Shown: positions 40,775-50,834, numbered from the stretch's first letter. The stretch is DNA of 61,000 nucleotides from Cytobacillus firmus (GCF_023657595.1 NZ_CP098323.1:35001-96000); one strand, 5' to 3'. Made by a program: numbers and translations. Notes: generated from the sequence alone by a model not told the origin.

Positions 40775-40803
40775 ATAATACAAATTTTTAAAAAGGAAGT
40801 CAA
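40775..40803 (-). promoter_or_regulatory. Sigma-A promoter of the tRNA pair (minus strand)
   Basis: On the minus strand TTGACT, 17-bp spacer, TATTAT; start predicted near 40768, about 37 bases before tRNA-Met. Confidence 0.75.
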
Positions 40804-41018
40804 TAAGATATTAAAAGAAATATGTCGTATATCTCCCTTGCCTCTTCGTCAATTTCTTCCATGCTTCGCTTTTCGCAGAAAGCTTTTATTCCAACGGTTT
40901 GTTTACTTTTTTTGTCAGAACTAAGCTGAACCTCAGGAAGCTCCATTTTAAATCTTGTTATCTATCCCCATATATAGTGGAAAACCGTCGAACGAAAAGC
41001 CAGGGCTTGTCCGCTATT
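40804..41018. other. Region between tRNA promoter and spoIIE promoter
   Basis: No coding frame. Two Spo0A-box-like heptamers are visible: TTCGTCA at 40845-40851 (reverse of TGACGAA) and CGTCGAA at 40986-40992 (6 of 7 to TGTCGAA). The second lies about 70 bases before the predicted spoIIE start. Confidence 0.4.
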
Positions 41019-41051
41019 TTGACAAACTTCTGGAGCGCTTGATTTTATAAT
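41019..41051 (+). promoter_or_regulatory. spoIIE promoter with 21-bp spacer
   Basis: TTGACA and TATAAT are both perfect sigma-A hexamers but are separated by 21 bp. The same unusual spacing is known for the Spo0A-activated spoIIE promoter of B. subtilis, where Spo0A~P lets sigma-A polymerase use it. Confidence 0.8.
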
Positions 41052-41087
41052 TGTCAGCAACGATAAAAATATGGGGAGTGTAGTTTA

Positions 41088-43568
41088 ATGGAAAAGGTAG
41101 AAAGGAATGTAATGGAGCCGATCGGGGAAGTGCCCTTCAACAAACCGAAACTGGATATTGCCAAAGGCTTAAAAAAGCTCCAATCAGGGCTGGAGAATTT
41201 CTTTCTGAAAAAAGGCTATGTTCTGCTGATCATTGGCTTTTTGCTTGGAAGAGCCTTGATATTGGCGAAGCTTACCCCATTTAGCCTTCCGTTTTTTGCA
41301 GCGGTATATTTCATACGAAGAGATAAGGCGCCCCTGGCACTGGTGGGATTAATGGCTGGCGCCGCCACATTATCCATATCTAATGCGGTATCCGCTTTTG
41401 GAATTACCTTCATCTTTTTATTTGCATTCCGGGTCTCAAAGAAATGGCTGTCTAATGAAATCAGGGCACTGCCTTTTTATGTATTTTTCACTCTCTTGGC
41501 AGGCAAGCTCCTGGAGGCCTTCATTATGAAGGGCCAGCTGGCTTTATATGATGGCATGATGGCCGGTGTCGAATCAAGCCTTGGTTTCATCCTGACGCTT
41601 ATTTTTCTGCAGGGATTGCCGCTTCTATCCATAAATAAACGCAGACAATCACTGAAAACCGAAGAAATCGTCTGCCTGATCATTATGCTGGCTTCTGTCA
41701 TGACGGGAACGATCGGCTGGACGGTATATGATCTTTCGGTGGAGCATATTATGTCACGCTACCTGGTCCTGCTCTTCGCCTTTGTGGCAGGAGCTACAGT
41801 CGGTTCGACAGTCGGGGTGGTAACCGGACTGATCTTCTCCCTTGCGAATATATCGAGCTTTTATCATATGAGTCTGCTTGCTTTTGCGGGCCTTTTAGGC
41901 GGCCTTTTGAAAGAAGGCAGGAAGTTTGGTGTGGCATTCGGTCTTTTGGTTGCGACACTCCTGATGGGCATGTATGGAGAGGGCAGCGGAAACCTCATGA
42001 AAACTCTGTCAGAAACAGGTGCAGCCATTCTTTTGTTTTTACTAACCCCGCAGGCTTTAACGTTGAAATTGGCCAAGCACATCCCGGGAACACCTGAATA
42101 TGCCGCAGAACAGCAGCAATATATGAGAAAAATGCGTGATGTGACGGCACAGCGCGTTGCCCAGTTTTCGAGCGTCTTTCAGGCTCTTTCCAAAAGCTTT
42201 TCCTCCCATGATGAACCGTCCCAATGGGAAGAAGACAGTGACAGGGAAGTGGATTATTTCTTAAGCAATGTAACGGAAAAAACCTGCCAGACCTGCTTTA
42301 AGAAGGATCACTGCTGGTCAAAGAACTTTAATACAACCTATGACTATATGATGGATATTATGCATGATGTGGACAACAACGAAGGTGCCCTTTCTCCAAA
42401 GCTTGCGAGGGATTGGGAAAAGTACTGCACAAGATCGAAAAAAGTGACAGAAGCCGTTCAGCAGGAGCTGACTTATTATAAAGCGAACCAAAGACTGAAG
42501 AAACAGGTTCAGGAAAGCAGGAGGCTGGTAGCCGACCAGCTTAAGGGTGTTTCGGAGGTGATGGGTGACTTTGCCAAGGAAATTCAGAGAGAGCGGGAAA
42601 ATCATCATAAACAGGAAGAACAGATCCTTGAAGCGCTTCAGGAGTTTGGCATTCATATCGAGCAGGTGGAAATCTACAGCCTGGAGCAGGGAAATGTCGA
42701 CATTGATATGACTATTCCCTACTGCCAGGGACATGGGGAATGTGAAAAGCTCATTGCACCGATGCTATCTGATATTTTGGGAGAAACGATATTAGTAAAT
42801 TCAGAGGAATGTGCCGCGTTTCCGAATGGATACTGCCATGTCACATTCCGGTCAGCCAAGGCATTCGTGGTTGAAACAGGCGTGGCCCATGCTGCGAAGG
42901 ACGGCGGCTTAGTGTCCGGGGACAGCTATTCCACCATCGAGCTGGGCTGCGGAAAGTATGCGATAGCCATCAGTGATGGAATGGGCAATGGGGAAAGGGC
43001 CCATGCAGAAAGCCAGGAGACACTTCAGCTATTGCAGAAAATTCTACAATCGGGCATTGAAGAGCAGGTTGCTATTAAATCCGTCAATTCCGTTCTATCT
43101 TTACGAACCACAGACGAAATTTTTTCCACCCTGGATCTGGCCATGATTGATCTGCAGAATGCTGACGCAAAATTTTTGAAAATTGGATCAACTCCAAGTT
43201 TCGTAAAACGAGGTCCTAAGGTCATGAAAATTCAGGCCAGCAACCTGCCGATGGGCATCATTCAGGAATTTGATGTCGATGTGGTCAGTGAGCAGCTCAA
43301 AGCCGGCGATTTATTGATCATGATGAGTGATGGCGTGTTTGAAGGGCCGAAGCATGTGGAGAATTTTGATTTGTGGATGAAGCGCAAGATTTCCGAGCTG
43401 AAGACGGATGATCCTCAGGAAGTGGCCGATCTGATTATGGAAGAGGTGATCAGGTCAAGGTCCGGAAATATAGAGGATGATATGACAGTGGTGGTCTCAA
43501 AGGTTAAGCATAATACACCGAAATGGACAAGCATCCCTGTACATGCCATCCGCCAAAAGGCCAACTGA
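41088..43568 (+). CDS. spoIIE: Stage II sporulation serine phosphatase SpoIIE
   Basis: Dephosphorylates SpoIIAA to activate sigma-F in the forespore and interacts with FtsZ. 826 residues: about ten membrane helices from 40 to 320, a central regulatory/oligomerisation region (~330-590) with paired cysteines (TCQTCFKKDHCW), and a C-terminal PP2C-type phosphatase domain with ISDGMGNGERAHAES near 626, MSDGVFEGPKH near 745 and EDDMTVVV near 804 providing metal aspartates. Transcribed from a 21-bp-spaced promoter. Confidence 0.98.
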   Translation: MEKVERNVMEPIGEVPFNKPKLDIAKGLKKLQSGLENFFLKKGYVLLIIGFLLGRALILAKLTPFSLPFFAAVYFIRRDKAPLALVGLMAGAATLSISNAVSAFGITFIFLFAFRVSKKWLSNEIRALPFYVFFTLLAGKLLEAFIMKGQLALYDGMMAGVESSLGFILTLIFLQGLPLLSINKRRQSLKTEEIVCLIIMLASVMTGTIGWTVYDLSVEHIMSRYLVLLFAFVAGATVGSTVGVVTGLIFSLANISSFYHMSLLAFAGLLGGLLKEGRKFGVAFGLLVATLLMGMYGEGSGNLMKTLSETGAAILLFLLTPQALTLKLAKHIPGTPEYAAEQQQYMRKMRDVTAQRVAQFSSVFQALSKSFSSHDEPSQWEEDSDREVDYFLSNVTEKTCQTCFKKDHCWSKNFNTTYDYMMDIMHDVDNNEGALSPKLARDWEKYCTRSKKVTEAVQQELTYYKANQRLKKQVQESRRLVADQLKGVSEVMGDFAKEIQRERENHHKQEEQILEALQEFGIHIEQVEIYSLEQGNVDIDMTIPYCQGHGECEKLIAPMLSDILGETILVNSEECAAFPNGYCHVTFRSAKAFVVETGVAHAAKDGGLVSGDSYSTIELGCGKYAIAISDGMGNGERAHAESQETLQLLQKILQSGIEEQVAIKSVNSVLSLRTTDEIFSTLDLAMIDLQNADAKFLKIGSTPSFVKRGPKVMKIQASNLPMGIIQEFDVDVVSEQLKAGDLLIMMSDGVFEGPKHVENFDLWMKRKISELKTDDPQEVADLIMEEVIRSRSGNIEDDMTVVVSKVKHNTPKWTSIPVHAIRQKAN

Positions 43569-43605
43569 TTAATTTGCTCATCGAGACATGTTTATATGTA
43601 TAAAT

Positions 43606-43650
43606 CCCCTCCTTTCAGTCGAAAATGCTAACAACTCATATGTGGAGGGG
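43606..43650 (+). promoter_or_regulatory. Inverted repeat covering the yabS Shine-Dalgarno
   Basis: cccctcc (43606-43612) is the exact complement of ggagggg (43644-43650), the yabS ribosome-binding site, across 31 bases. Pairing would hide the site in transcripts starting upstream. A 7-bp match can arise by chance. Confidence 0.35.
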
Positions 43651-43658
43651 AGTTTCAA

Positions 43659-44396
43659 ATGAAAACAGGAACACTGAAGCAGATTTTATTGATAACGGAT
43701 GGCTGTTCAAATCAGGGTGAAGATCCCATTGCCATGGCGGCTCTCGCCAAGGAGCAGGGAATAACCGTGAATGTCATCGGAGTCATGGAGCAGGATGTCA
43801 TTGATGAACAGGGAATGAACGAAATTGAAGGAATCGCCATGTCAGGAGGCGGAGTCAGTCAGGTAGTCTACTCTCAGCAGCTTTCCCAGACGGTACAGAT
43901 GGTGACGAGAAAAGCCATGACCCAGACACTTCAGGGAGTGGTCAATAAAGAGCTCCAGCAGATTCTGGGCGGTGCAAAAACGATGGAGGACCTCCCGCCT
44001 GACCAGCGCGGCGAAGTGATGGAGGTTGTGGATGAATTGGGTGAGACTGTCGAGCTTGAGGTGCTGGTCCTCGTGGATACCAGTGCAAGCATGAAACATA
44101 AGCTCCCGACCGTTAAGGAAGCCCTGCTGGATCTATCCTTGAGCCTGAATGCCCGCTCTGGTGATAACCGTTTTTCTGTATTCGTATTTCCCGGGAAAAA
44201 GAAAGATGTCGAAAAACTGCTGGATTGGACACCAAATCTTGAATCGCTGACCAGCATATTTTCGAAATTGACAACGGGCGGGATTACGCCAACAGGCCCG
44301 GCCATTCATGAGGCACTAAACCATTTCAAGAAAAAACGTTCATTAAGGAGTCTGCTTTCCCGTGATGATGAATCATTCTTTGAAGAGTCAGTGTAA
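43659..44396 (+). CDS. yabS: von Willebrand factor A domain protein YabS
   Basis: 245 residues. Contains a vWA fold with the MIDAS motif DTSAS in LVLVDTSASMKHKLP near 147-161, and GGITPTGPAIHEAL near 206-219 giving the Thr/Asp-type metal contacts. The N-terminal part (TDGCSNQGEDP, residues 14-24) also resembles a vWA strand with a loose DxC/S pattern. Function unknown; in B. subtilis the gene lies with yabT after spoIIE. Overlaps yabT by 35 bases. Confidence 0.9.
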   Translation: MKTGTLKQILLITDGCSNQGEDPIAMAALAKEQGITVNVIGVMEQDVIDEQGMNEIEGIAMSGGGVSQVVYSQQLSQTVQMVTRKAMTQTLQGVVNKELQQILGGAKTMEDLPPDQRGEVMEVVDELGETVELEVLVLVDTSASMKHKLPTVKEALLDLSLSLNARSGDNRFSVFVFPGKKKDVEKLLDWTPNLESLTSIFSKLTTGGITPTGPAIHEALNHFKKKRSLRSLLSRDDESFFEESV

Positions 44397-45342
44397 AGTA
44401 AACCCTGGTACTGTGATTGAAGGAAAGTGGCACCGCAGCCGATATACCATTGTAAAGGAATTGGGGTATGGTGCTAATGGGATTGTTTATCTCGCCAAAA
44501 ACCAAAATCAGCAGGTTGCTTTGAAAATGAGTGATAACGGGATGTCCATCACGTCCGAAGTGAACGTCCTTAAATCCTTTGCAAAGGTCCAAGGCTCTGC
44601 CCTCGGGCCTTCTTTGCTTGATGTCGATGATTGGGAAAGAAGGAGCGGTAAGGTATCATTCTATGTAATGGAATATATACAGGGTCCTGATTTGCTGACA
44701 TTCATACAGCAAAAGGGGCCATCCTGGACAGGTGTTTTAATTGTACAGCTCCTGAATGATCTGGATGCATTGCATAAAGCGGGCTGGGTGTTCGGTGATT
44801 TAAAGCCGGACAATCTGATCGTAACAGGCCCTCCATCGAAAATACGCACCATTGATGTGGGCGGTACCACCATTCAGGGCAGGGCAATAAAGGAATTCAC
44901 CGAGTTTTATGATCGCGGCTACTGGGGGATGGGGACCAGAAAGGCTGATCCTGCTTATGATCTTTTTGCTGCAGCCATGGTATTAATCAATACGGCCTAT
45001 CCTAAAAGATTTGCCAAGACAACTGGTGACCTTAAACAGCTCAAACAGATGGTCCGCCAAAAGAAAGAACTGCTGAAATACGAAGATGTTATCCTGAATG
45101 CTCTGCAGGGCCAGTATAGCTCAGCCGGTGAAATGAGAAATGATATGCTCCAGCTCACACGTGCAAACCCGGCGCAAAGGAGCAAGGTAAGCAGGAATCC
45201 CGGACAAACCGCCAGCACTCAGCCTGCCAGCAGGCAAATGCACAGGCAGAAAAAACAGAAAGGGAGCTTCTTTGAAACTCTGCTCATCACCCTTATTGTA
45301 ACCGTGCTATATTTCTTATATATTTATGGGCAGCTGCTTTGA
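44362..45342 (+). CDS. yabT: DNA-activated Hanks-type serine/threonine kinase YabT
   Basis: Membrane-anchored kinase that in B. subtilis acts in sporulation, phosphorylating RecA and AbrB. 326 residues: glycine loop LGYGANGIVYLAK near 35-47, VALKMS lysine near 55, catalytic loop FGDLKPDNLIV near 147-157, DVGGTT in place of DFG near 169-174, a basic C-terminal stretch able to contact DNA, and a final transmembrane helix (LLITLIVTVLYFLYIYG). No extracellular domain follows. Start GTG 44362 with AAGGAG 11 nt upstream inside yabS. Confidence 0.95.
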   Translation: MMMNHSLKSQCKVNPGTVIEGKWHRSRYTIVKELGYGANGIVYLAKNQNQQVALKMSDNGMSITSEVNVLKSFAKVQGSALGPSLLDVDDWERRSGKVSFYVMEYIQGPDLLTFIQQKGPSWTGVLIVQLLNDLDALHKAGWVFGDLKPDNLIVTGPPSKIRTIDVGGTTIQGRAIKEFTEFYDRGYWGMGTRKADPAYDLFAAAMVLINTAYPKRFAKTTGDLKQLKQMVRQKKELLKYEDVILNALQGQYSSAGEMRNDMLQLTRANPAQRSKVSRNPGQTASTQPASRQMHRQKKQKGSFFETLLITLIVTVLYFLYIYGQLL

Positions 45343-45503
45343 ATTTGAAAGAAATGAAACTTTCTTTTCGGTGATCCGTATTATAAGCTTAATCCCTTTT
45401 GATATTTACCCTTTAAAAATGATATGCTTTTCTGTAGGAAGGATTATCCTGCCTTTTGCAGGGGTAGTAATAAATATATTTAAATTGGATAAGGAAGAAG
45501 CCT

Positions 45504-46892
45504 ATGCTCGAAGAGAAAGTGAGTGCTTTCCTTAAGAAAAAGGGATTGGATTTAAAAAATAAGAAAATAGTAATCGGTGTATCAGGAGGGCCGGATTCCA
45601 TCGCCCTGCTCCATTATTTTTGGAGCAGACAGCAGCAGTATCAGACAGAACTGATTGCCGCACATGTCGATCATATGTTCAGAGGTGAAGAATCGCTTCA
45701 GGACGCCATGTTTGTGAGGGATTACTGCAGGGACAAAGCTATTCCATTTGAAATGGAAAGAGTGAATGTGCCTGAGTATATGGAGAAGTCCGGGAAGAGT
45801 TCACAGACAGCTGCCAGGGATTGCCGCTACAGCTTCTATCAAAGAATAGCCGGGAAATATGGGGCAGACTATATAGCGCTTGGGCATCATGGTGATGATC
45901 AGGTTGAAACCATTTTAATGCGCCTCACAAGGGGAAGCGCAGGCAGCGCAAGAGCAGGTATCCCCGTTACGCGTCTGTTTGGTGATTATACGATCATCCG
46001 CCCGTTTCTGTGCTTGAATAGAGCGGAAATCGAAAGCTACTGCCTGAAAGAACACCTGAACCCCCGGCGGGATCCAAGCAATGAAAAAGGCATATACAGC
46101 CGGAACCGCTTCAGGCAGGAAGTGCTCCCATTCCTGAGAAAAGAAAATCCCCAGGTGCATGAGCATTTTCAAAAATTCAGTGAAGATTTGCAAAGTGATG
46201 AAGCATATCTGCAGGAATTAACCGTCCATAAAATGAATACAGTAATGAAAAAGAATGCCAATGAGGAAATTAGTGTGGATATCGATGCTTTTGAGGCAAT
46301 GCCAATGCCTTTACAAAGGAGAGGGATTCAACTAATATTAAACTATCTTTATAAGGAAAGGCCGGCATCGTTATCGGCATCTCATATAGAGAGTATTTTT
46401 TCCTTAATGAAAAGTCCTCATCCATCGGGAAATTTAGATTTTCCAGGCGGTTTACATATTGTACGCTCCTACCGGCAATGCCACTTTTTATTCCCGAAGG
46501 AACCTGTACAATCCTATCGATATGAAATCTTCAAACCTGCAAGCATTAAACTCCCAAACGGCGGATCGATTATCCTTGAATATGCTGACTGTCCTGAAGG
46601 AAATCTAAACAATGAAACCCTGGTACTGGACAGGGAAGGTGAATATTTTCCAATCATCATCAGGACGAGAGAAAAGGGAGACCGCATGACGCTTAAAGGA
46701 ATGCAGGGTTCCCGAAAGATTAAGGATATTTTCATCGATCATAAAATACCGCTGCATGATCGGAAAACCTGGCCAATCGTGACAGATGCACAAGGCAGGA
46801 TTCTATGGGTGCCTGGTTTGAAGAAATCGCATGATGATAGGCAGCAGCAATTCTGCACCAGTTATATTATTTTAAAATACATAAAGCAATGA
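45504..46892 (+). CDS. tilS: tRNA(Ile)-lysidine synthase
   Basis: Converts C34 of the CAU-anticodon tRNA-Ile to lysidine, an essential step. 462 residues. The PP-loop SGGPDSIALLHYFW lies near 27-40; AAHVDHMFRGEES and ALGHHGDDQVETILMRLTRG (residues ~125-144) are signatures, followed by the C-terminal domains with TREKGDRM near 389. AAGGAAG precedes the ATG. hpt follows after 20 bases, as in B. subtilis. Confidence 0.96.
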   Translation: MLEEKVSAFLKKKGLDLKNKKIVIGVSGGPDSIALLHYFWSRQQQYQTELIAAHVDHMFRGEESLQDAMFVRDYCRDKAIPFEMERVNVPEYMEKSGKSSQTAARDCRYSFYQRIAGKYGADYIALGHHGDDQVETILMRLTRGSAGSARAGIPVTRLFGDYTIIRPFLCLNRAEIESYCLKEHLNPRRDPSNEKGIYSRNRFRQEVLPFLRKENPQVHEHFQKFSEDLQSDEAYLQELTVHKMNTVMKKNANEEISVDIDAFEAMPMPLQRRGIQLILNYLYKERPASLSASHIESIFSLMKSPHPSGNLDFPGGLHIVRSYRQCHFLFPKEPVQSYRYEIFKPASIKLPNGGSIILEYADCPEGNLNNETLVLDREGEYFPIIIRTREKGDRMTLKGMQGSRKIKDIFIDHKIPLHDRKTWPIVTDAQGRILWVPGLKKSHDDRQQQFCTSYIILKYIKQ

Positions 46893-46912
46893 TCTTCTAG
46901 GGGGCACAATAA

Positions 46913-47461
46913 ATGATGAAAAATGATATTGAAAAAGTACTGATTTCGGAAGAGGAGCTGCAGGATAAGATTAAATCCCTTGCTGCTGAACTTACTGAAG
47001 AATACCAGGACCGATTCCCGCTTGCCATTGGGGTTTTAAAAGGGGCAATGCCATTCATGAGCGACCTTTTAAAGCGTGTGGATACATATCTTGAGATGGA
47101 CTTCATGGATGTATCCAGCTATGGGAATTCAATGGTTTCTTCAGGAGAAGTGAAAATCCTGAAAGACCTTGATACTTCTGTTGAAGGCAGAGATATTCTG
47201 ATCATTGAAGATATCATCGACAGCGGCTTGACACTCAGCTATCTGGTTGAGCTGTTCCGCTACAGAAAAGCGAAAAGCATTAAGATTGTAACACTGCTTG
47301 ACAAGCCAACTGGAAGAAAGGCTGATATCAAAGCGGATTATGTAGGATTTATTGTTCCTGATGAGTTCGTAGTCGGCTATGGCCTTGATTATGCGGAAAA
47401 GTACCGCAACCTTCCATATATTGGAGTGCTTAAGCCGGAAGTATACAGCAATAACGATTAA
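46913..47461 (+). CDS. hpt: Hypoxanthine-guanine phosphoribosyltransferase
   Basis: Salvages hypoxanthine and guanine with PRPP. 182 residues. PRPP loop [14 protein letters not shown] near 98-111; [10 protein letters not shown] and the C-terminal [20 protein letters not shown] complete the type I PRTase fold. AGGGGG upstream; ATG 46916 is an equally placed alternative one codon later. Uses PRPP from prs elsewhere in the window; in B. subtilis Hpt and TilS are cotranscribed. Confidence 0.97.
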   Translation: MMKNDIEKVLISEEELQDKIKSLAAELTEEYQDRFPLAIGVLKGAMPFMSDLLKRVDTYLEMDFMDVSSYGNSMVSSGEVKILKDLDTSVEGRDILIIEDIIDSGLTLSYLVELFRYRKAKSIKIVTLLDKPTGRKADIKADYVGFIVPDEFVVGYGLDYAEKYRNLPYIGVLKPEVYSNND

Positions 47462-47542
47462 GGAAATCCTAAGTATGATCTTGGATTAAAGCCCTTTACT
47501 GAAACAAGAATCACCCGGTTTTAAGAAGTCTAATTCCTTGTA

Positions 47543-47570
47543 TTGGCACGATTTTCTATGATACTATACA
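47543..47570 (+). promoter_or_regulatory. Sigma-A promoter candidate of ftsH
   Basis: TTGGCA, 16-bp spacer, TATACA. The -10 lies inside a small inverted repeat (actata / tatagt at 47563-47577). Confidence 0.5.
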
Positions 47571-47603
47571 CTATAGTTTGTTTACCGTGGGAGGAGGTAA
47601 GGG

Positions 47604-49595
47604 ATGAATCGGATCTTCCGGAATACCATCTTTTATTTATTAATATTTTTAGTCATTATTGGAGTTGTCAGCTTCTTTAACGGCAACAATGAACCAACGG
47701 AGCACATCTCTTATAATAAATTTGTTGATCACTTGGAAAGCGGCGATATTACGTCCATTTCCCTTCAGCCTGAGAGAGGTGTTTTTGAAGTACGGGGTCA
47801 GCTTGAGGGATATGAGGAAGGCAAATACTTCCTGACTTATATCATGAACAATGATAATATCCTTGACCGTGTCGATCAATTAGCCCAGACATCGGATGTC
47901 GATGTGATGCCGGCTAAGGAAACAAGCGGCTGGGTTACATTCTTTACGTCAATCATTCCCTTCATCATCATCTTCATACTATTCTTCTTCCTGCTGAACC
48001 AGGCGCAGGGCGGAGGCAGCCGTGTGATGAACTTCGGCAAAAGCAAAGCCAAGCTGTATGATGAAAGCAAAAAGAAAGTGCGCTTTAAAGATGTTGCAGG
48101 CGCCGATGAAGAAAAGCAGGAGCTTGTTGAGGTCGTTGAGTTCCTTAAAGACCCGCGCAAGTTTGCTGAATTGGGAGCAAGAATTCCTAAAGGGGTTCTT
48201 CTTGTAGGACCTCCGGGAACAGGTAAAACCTTGCTTGCACGGGCAGCTGCCGGTGAAGCGGGCGTTCCGTTCTTCTCTATAAGCGGTTCTGATTTCGTTG
48301 AAATGTTCGTCGGTGTGGGTGCTTCCCGTGTCCGCGACTTATTCGAAAATGCGAAAAAGAACGCGCCTTGTATTATTTTTATCGATGAAATTGATGCTGT
48401 AGGGCGCCAGCGTGGTGCCGGCCTAGGCGGCGGACATGATGAACGCGAGCAGACCCTTAACCAGCTTCTCGTTGAAATGGATGGATTTGGAGCAAACGAA
48501 GGAATTATCATCGTTGCTGCCACTAACCGTCCGGATATTCTTGACCCGGCATTATTGCGTCCGGGACGTTTTGACAGACAGATTACAGTTGACCGCCCGG
48601 ATGTAACAGGTCGTGAAGCTGTACTTAAAGTACACGCACGCAATAAACCTCTTGATGAGAGTGTCAACCTAAAGGCTATTGCACAGCGTACACCTGGTTT
48701 CTCAGGAGCAGACTTAGAAAACTTATTGAATGAGGCGGCCCTTGTCGCAGCCCGTCGAAATAAGAAAAAGATAGACATGACAGATTTAGATGAAGCATCA
48801 GACCGTGTAATTGCTGGTCCCGCTAAGAAAAGCCGTGTTATTTCTAAGAAGGAAAGAAACATCGTTGCTTTCCATGAAGCAGGTCATACAGTCATCGGTT
48901 TAGTGCTTGATGAAGCAGAAATGGTTCATAAGGTTACAATCGTGCCGCGCGGCCAGGCCGGAGGATATGCAGTAATGCTTCCGAAAGAAGACCGCTACTT
49001 CCAGACGAAGCCTGAGCTTCTCGACAAAATTGTCGGATTGCTTGGCGGACGTGTGGCTGAAGAAATCGTCTTCGGTGAAGTAAGCACAGGTGCCCATAAT
49101 GACTTCCAGCGTGCGACAGGCATTGCCCGCCGCATGGTAACCGAATTCGGAATGAGCGACAAGCTTGGACCATTGCAGTTCGGACAGTCTCAGGGCGGCC
49201 AGGTATTCCTTGGACGTGACTTCCATAATGAACAGAACTATTCAGATGCAATCGCATATGAAATCGATCTTGAAATCCAGCGCATTATCAAGGAATCATA
49301 TGAAAGAGCAAGAAAGCTCTTAACAGAAAACCGTGATAAGCTGAATCTGATCGCAAATACATTGCTTGAAGTTGAAACGCTTGATGCGGAACAAATCAAG
49401 CACTTATCAGACCACGGCAGACTGCCTGACCGTTCAGCAACTTCCATTTCAACGGATGAAGATGTGAAAGTAAACATCAACATCAAGAAAGAGGATCCTG
49501 CTGAAACAGGCGAAATCCCTGAAACAAGGGAAGGCTCAAGCCCCGCAGAAGCGGATGTGCCACCTGCCATCGACGAAGAACGCAAAGACAAATAA
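47604..49595 (+). CDS. ftsH: ATP-dependent zinc metalloprotease FtsH
   Basis: Membrane-bound AAA+ protease for quality control and for sporulation and stress regulators. 663 residues: transmembrane helices near 5-25 and 110-133, AAA domain with Walker A GPPGTGKT near 203-210, Walker [15 protein letters not shown] with [21 protein letters not shown] (in part), and the zinc site HEAGH near 427-431 with a downstream Asp/Glu. The C-terminal tail is acidic and variable. GGAGGAGG is the ribosome-binding site. Confidence 0.98.
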   Translation: MNRIFRNTIFYLLIFLVIIGVVSFFNGNNEPTEHISYNKFVDHLESGDITSISLQPERGVFEVRGQLEGYEEGKYFLTYIMNNDNILDRVDQLAQTSDVDVMPAKETSGWVTFFTSIIPFIIIFILFFFLLNQAQGGGSRVMNFGKSKAKLYDESKKKVRFKDVAGADEEKQELVEVVEFLKDPRKFAELGARIPKGVLLVGPPGTGKTLLARAAAGEAGVPFFSISGSDFVEMFVGVGASRVRDLFENAKKNAPCIIFIDEIDAVGRQRGAGLGGGHDEREQTLNQLLVEMDGFGANEGIIIVAATNRPDILDPALLRPGRFDRQITVDRPDVTGREAVLKVHARNKPLDESVNLKAIAQRTPGFSGADLENLLNEAALVAARRNKKKIDMTDLDEASDRVIAGPAKKSRVISKKERNIVAFHEAGHTVIGLVLDEAEMVHKVTIVPRGQAGGYAVMLPKEDRYFQTKPELLDKIVGLLGGRVAEEIVFGEVSTGAHNDFQRATGIARRMVTEFGMSDKLGPLQFGQSQGGQVFLGRDFHNEQNYSDAIAYEIDLEIQRIIKESYERARKLLTENRDKLNLIANTLLEVETLDAEQIKHLSDHGRLPDRSATSISTDEDVKVNINIKKEDPAETGEIPETREGSSPAEADVPPAIDEERKDK

Positions 49596-49602
49596 TAATC
49601 GA

Positions 49603-49630
49603 AAAGCGCCTCTAGGGGCGCTTTTTTTTT
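49603..49630 (+). terminator. ftsH terminator
   Basis: aaagcgcc / ggcgcttt stem with a short loop, then eight or more Ts. Confidence 0.92.
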
Positions 49631-49776
49631 GCCGGAAAACATCAATTCCAAGACCGCCCGGAATTTTCGATTACGCGAAACAACAGCAGTTGTGATATGA
49701 TGTTTTCAGTGAAAAAATAAGGCTGTATTCGTAAGGTTTGTTGTTATTTGGGCATGTAACTTAATTAGACCTCTGA

Positions 49777-49966
49777 GTTGATTGGAGCGGAAGGCACTTG
49801 ATCCTCGAAAATGCTGACGCATTTCCTTCGTGCGGTGTTCAATCGAGGAAGCCTATTCAATGTCCTGCGGGAGGAGAGGGAAGTGTGAGACCCCGCAGGC
49901 GAAGCCGAGGAGGCTCGCATTCCTCCCCGCGGAAAGCAAGTGCAAGTGCCTGGAGCGGAGATCAAC
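49777..49966. repeat. Second intergenic repeat family, 190-bp imperfect palindrome
   Basis: Inverted ends gttgat / atcaac, then aggcacttg (49792-49800) with caagtgcct (49943-49951), and an internal cctgcggg / ccccgcagg hairpin (49863-49904). Both ends carry ggagcgga. The GC content is higher than the flanks. It has no coding frame and resembles a widespread Bacillus intergenic repeat, by memory. The remaining parts of 49631-50042 hold no gene. Confidence 0.6.
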
Positions 49967-50051
49967 GGGCTGAGTTCATAGGCAAAAAACAATAATCTTT
50001 GAAAAAGAGCCAAAAATAAAACTTCATTTAAATAATCATAAAGTGGTGAGA

Positions 50052-50834
50052 ATGTTGATCTTTGTTTTCGACGTAGGGAATACGAATATCGTTCTGGGTG
50101 TCTATGACCAAGATGAATTAAAGCATCATTGGCGAATTGAAACCAACCGGAATAAAACAGAAGATGAATATGGAATGATTGTGAAGTCTCTGTTTGAGCA
50201 TGAGAATCTTTCCTTTTCAGATATAGATGGCATTATCATTTCCTCAGTGGTGCCGCCAATCATGTTTTCGCTTGAAAGAATGTGCCAGAAATATTTCCAT
50301 GTGAAGCCTCTTGTTGTAGGTCCTGGCATCAAGACAGGCTTAAACATCAAGTATGATAACCCGAGAGAAGTGGGGGCAGACCGCATCGTCAATGCTATAG
50401 CGGCCATTCATGAATATGGAAGCCCGTTAGTTATTGTCGATTTTGGGACAGCCACTACCTATTGCTATATCAATGAAAATAAACAATATATGGGCGGCGC
50501 CATTGCCCCGGGAATCGGGATTTCAACAGAGGCTCTTTATTCCCGTGCAGCGAAGCTTCCACGAATAGAAATTGCCCGTCCTGATCATATTGTCGGCAAA
50601 AATACAGTATCTGCCATGCAGGCGGGAATTCTTTATGGTTACGTCGGCCAGGTGGAAGGTATAGTAAAAAGAATGAAAGATCAGGCAGATGAAAAGCCGA
50701 CTGTCATTGCCACGGGAGGCCTTGCGGGGCTCATCGCTCAAGAGTCGGATATCATCGATGTTGTGGATCCATTTTTAACTTTAAAGGGCCTGCAGATTAT
50801 TTATAAACGAAATATGGAGAACATAAAAAAATAG
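50052..50834 (+). CDS. coaX: Type III pantothenate kinase
   Basis: First step of coenzyme A synthesis; the CoaX type is not feedback-inhibited by CoA and needs a monovalent cation. 260 residues. [10 protein letters not shown] at 6-15 is the ASKHA phosphate loop; [11 protein letters not shown] near 107-117 and [11 protein letters not shown] near 126-136 are signatures, and GGLAGLIA near 223. ATG 50052 gives an N-terminus matching B. subtilis; TTG 50055 is also possible since GTGAG is very near. Confidence 0.95.
   Translation: MLIFVFDVGNTNIVLGVYDQDELKHHWRIETNRNKTEDEYGMIVKSLFEHENLSFSDIDGIIISSVVPPIMFSLERMCQKYFHVKPLVVGPGIKTGLNIKYDNPREVGADRIVNAIAAIHEYGSPLVIVDFGTATTYCYINENKQYMGGAIAPGIGISTEALYSRAAKLPRIEIARPDHIVGKNTVSAMQAGILYGYVGQVEGIVKRMKDQADEKPTVIATGGLAGLIAQESDIIDVVDPFLTLKGLQIIYKRNMENIKK

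Noticed and set aside
47876..48862. 328-codon frame on the minus strand opposite ftsH
   Set aside because: It mirrors the codon bias of ftsH, has no ribosome-binding site and no recognisable domain.
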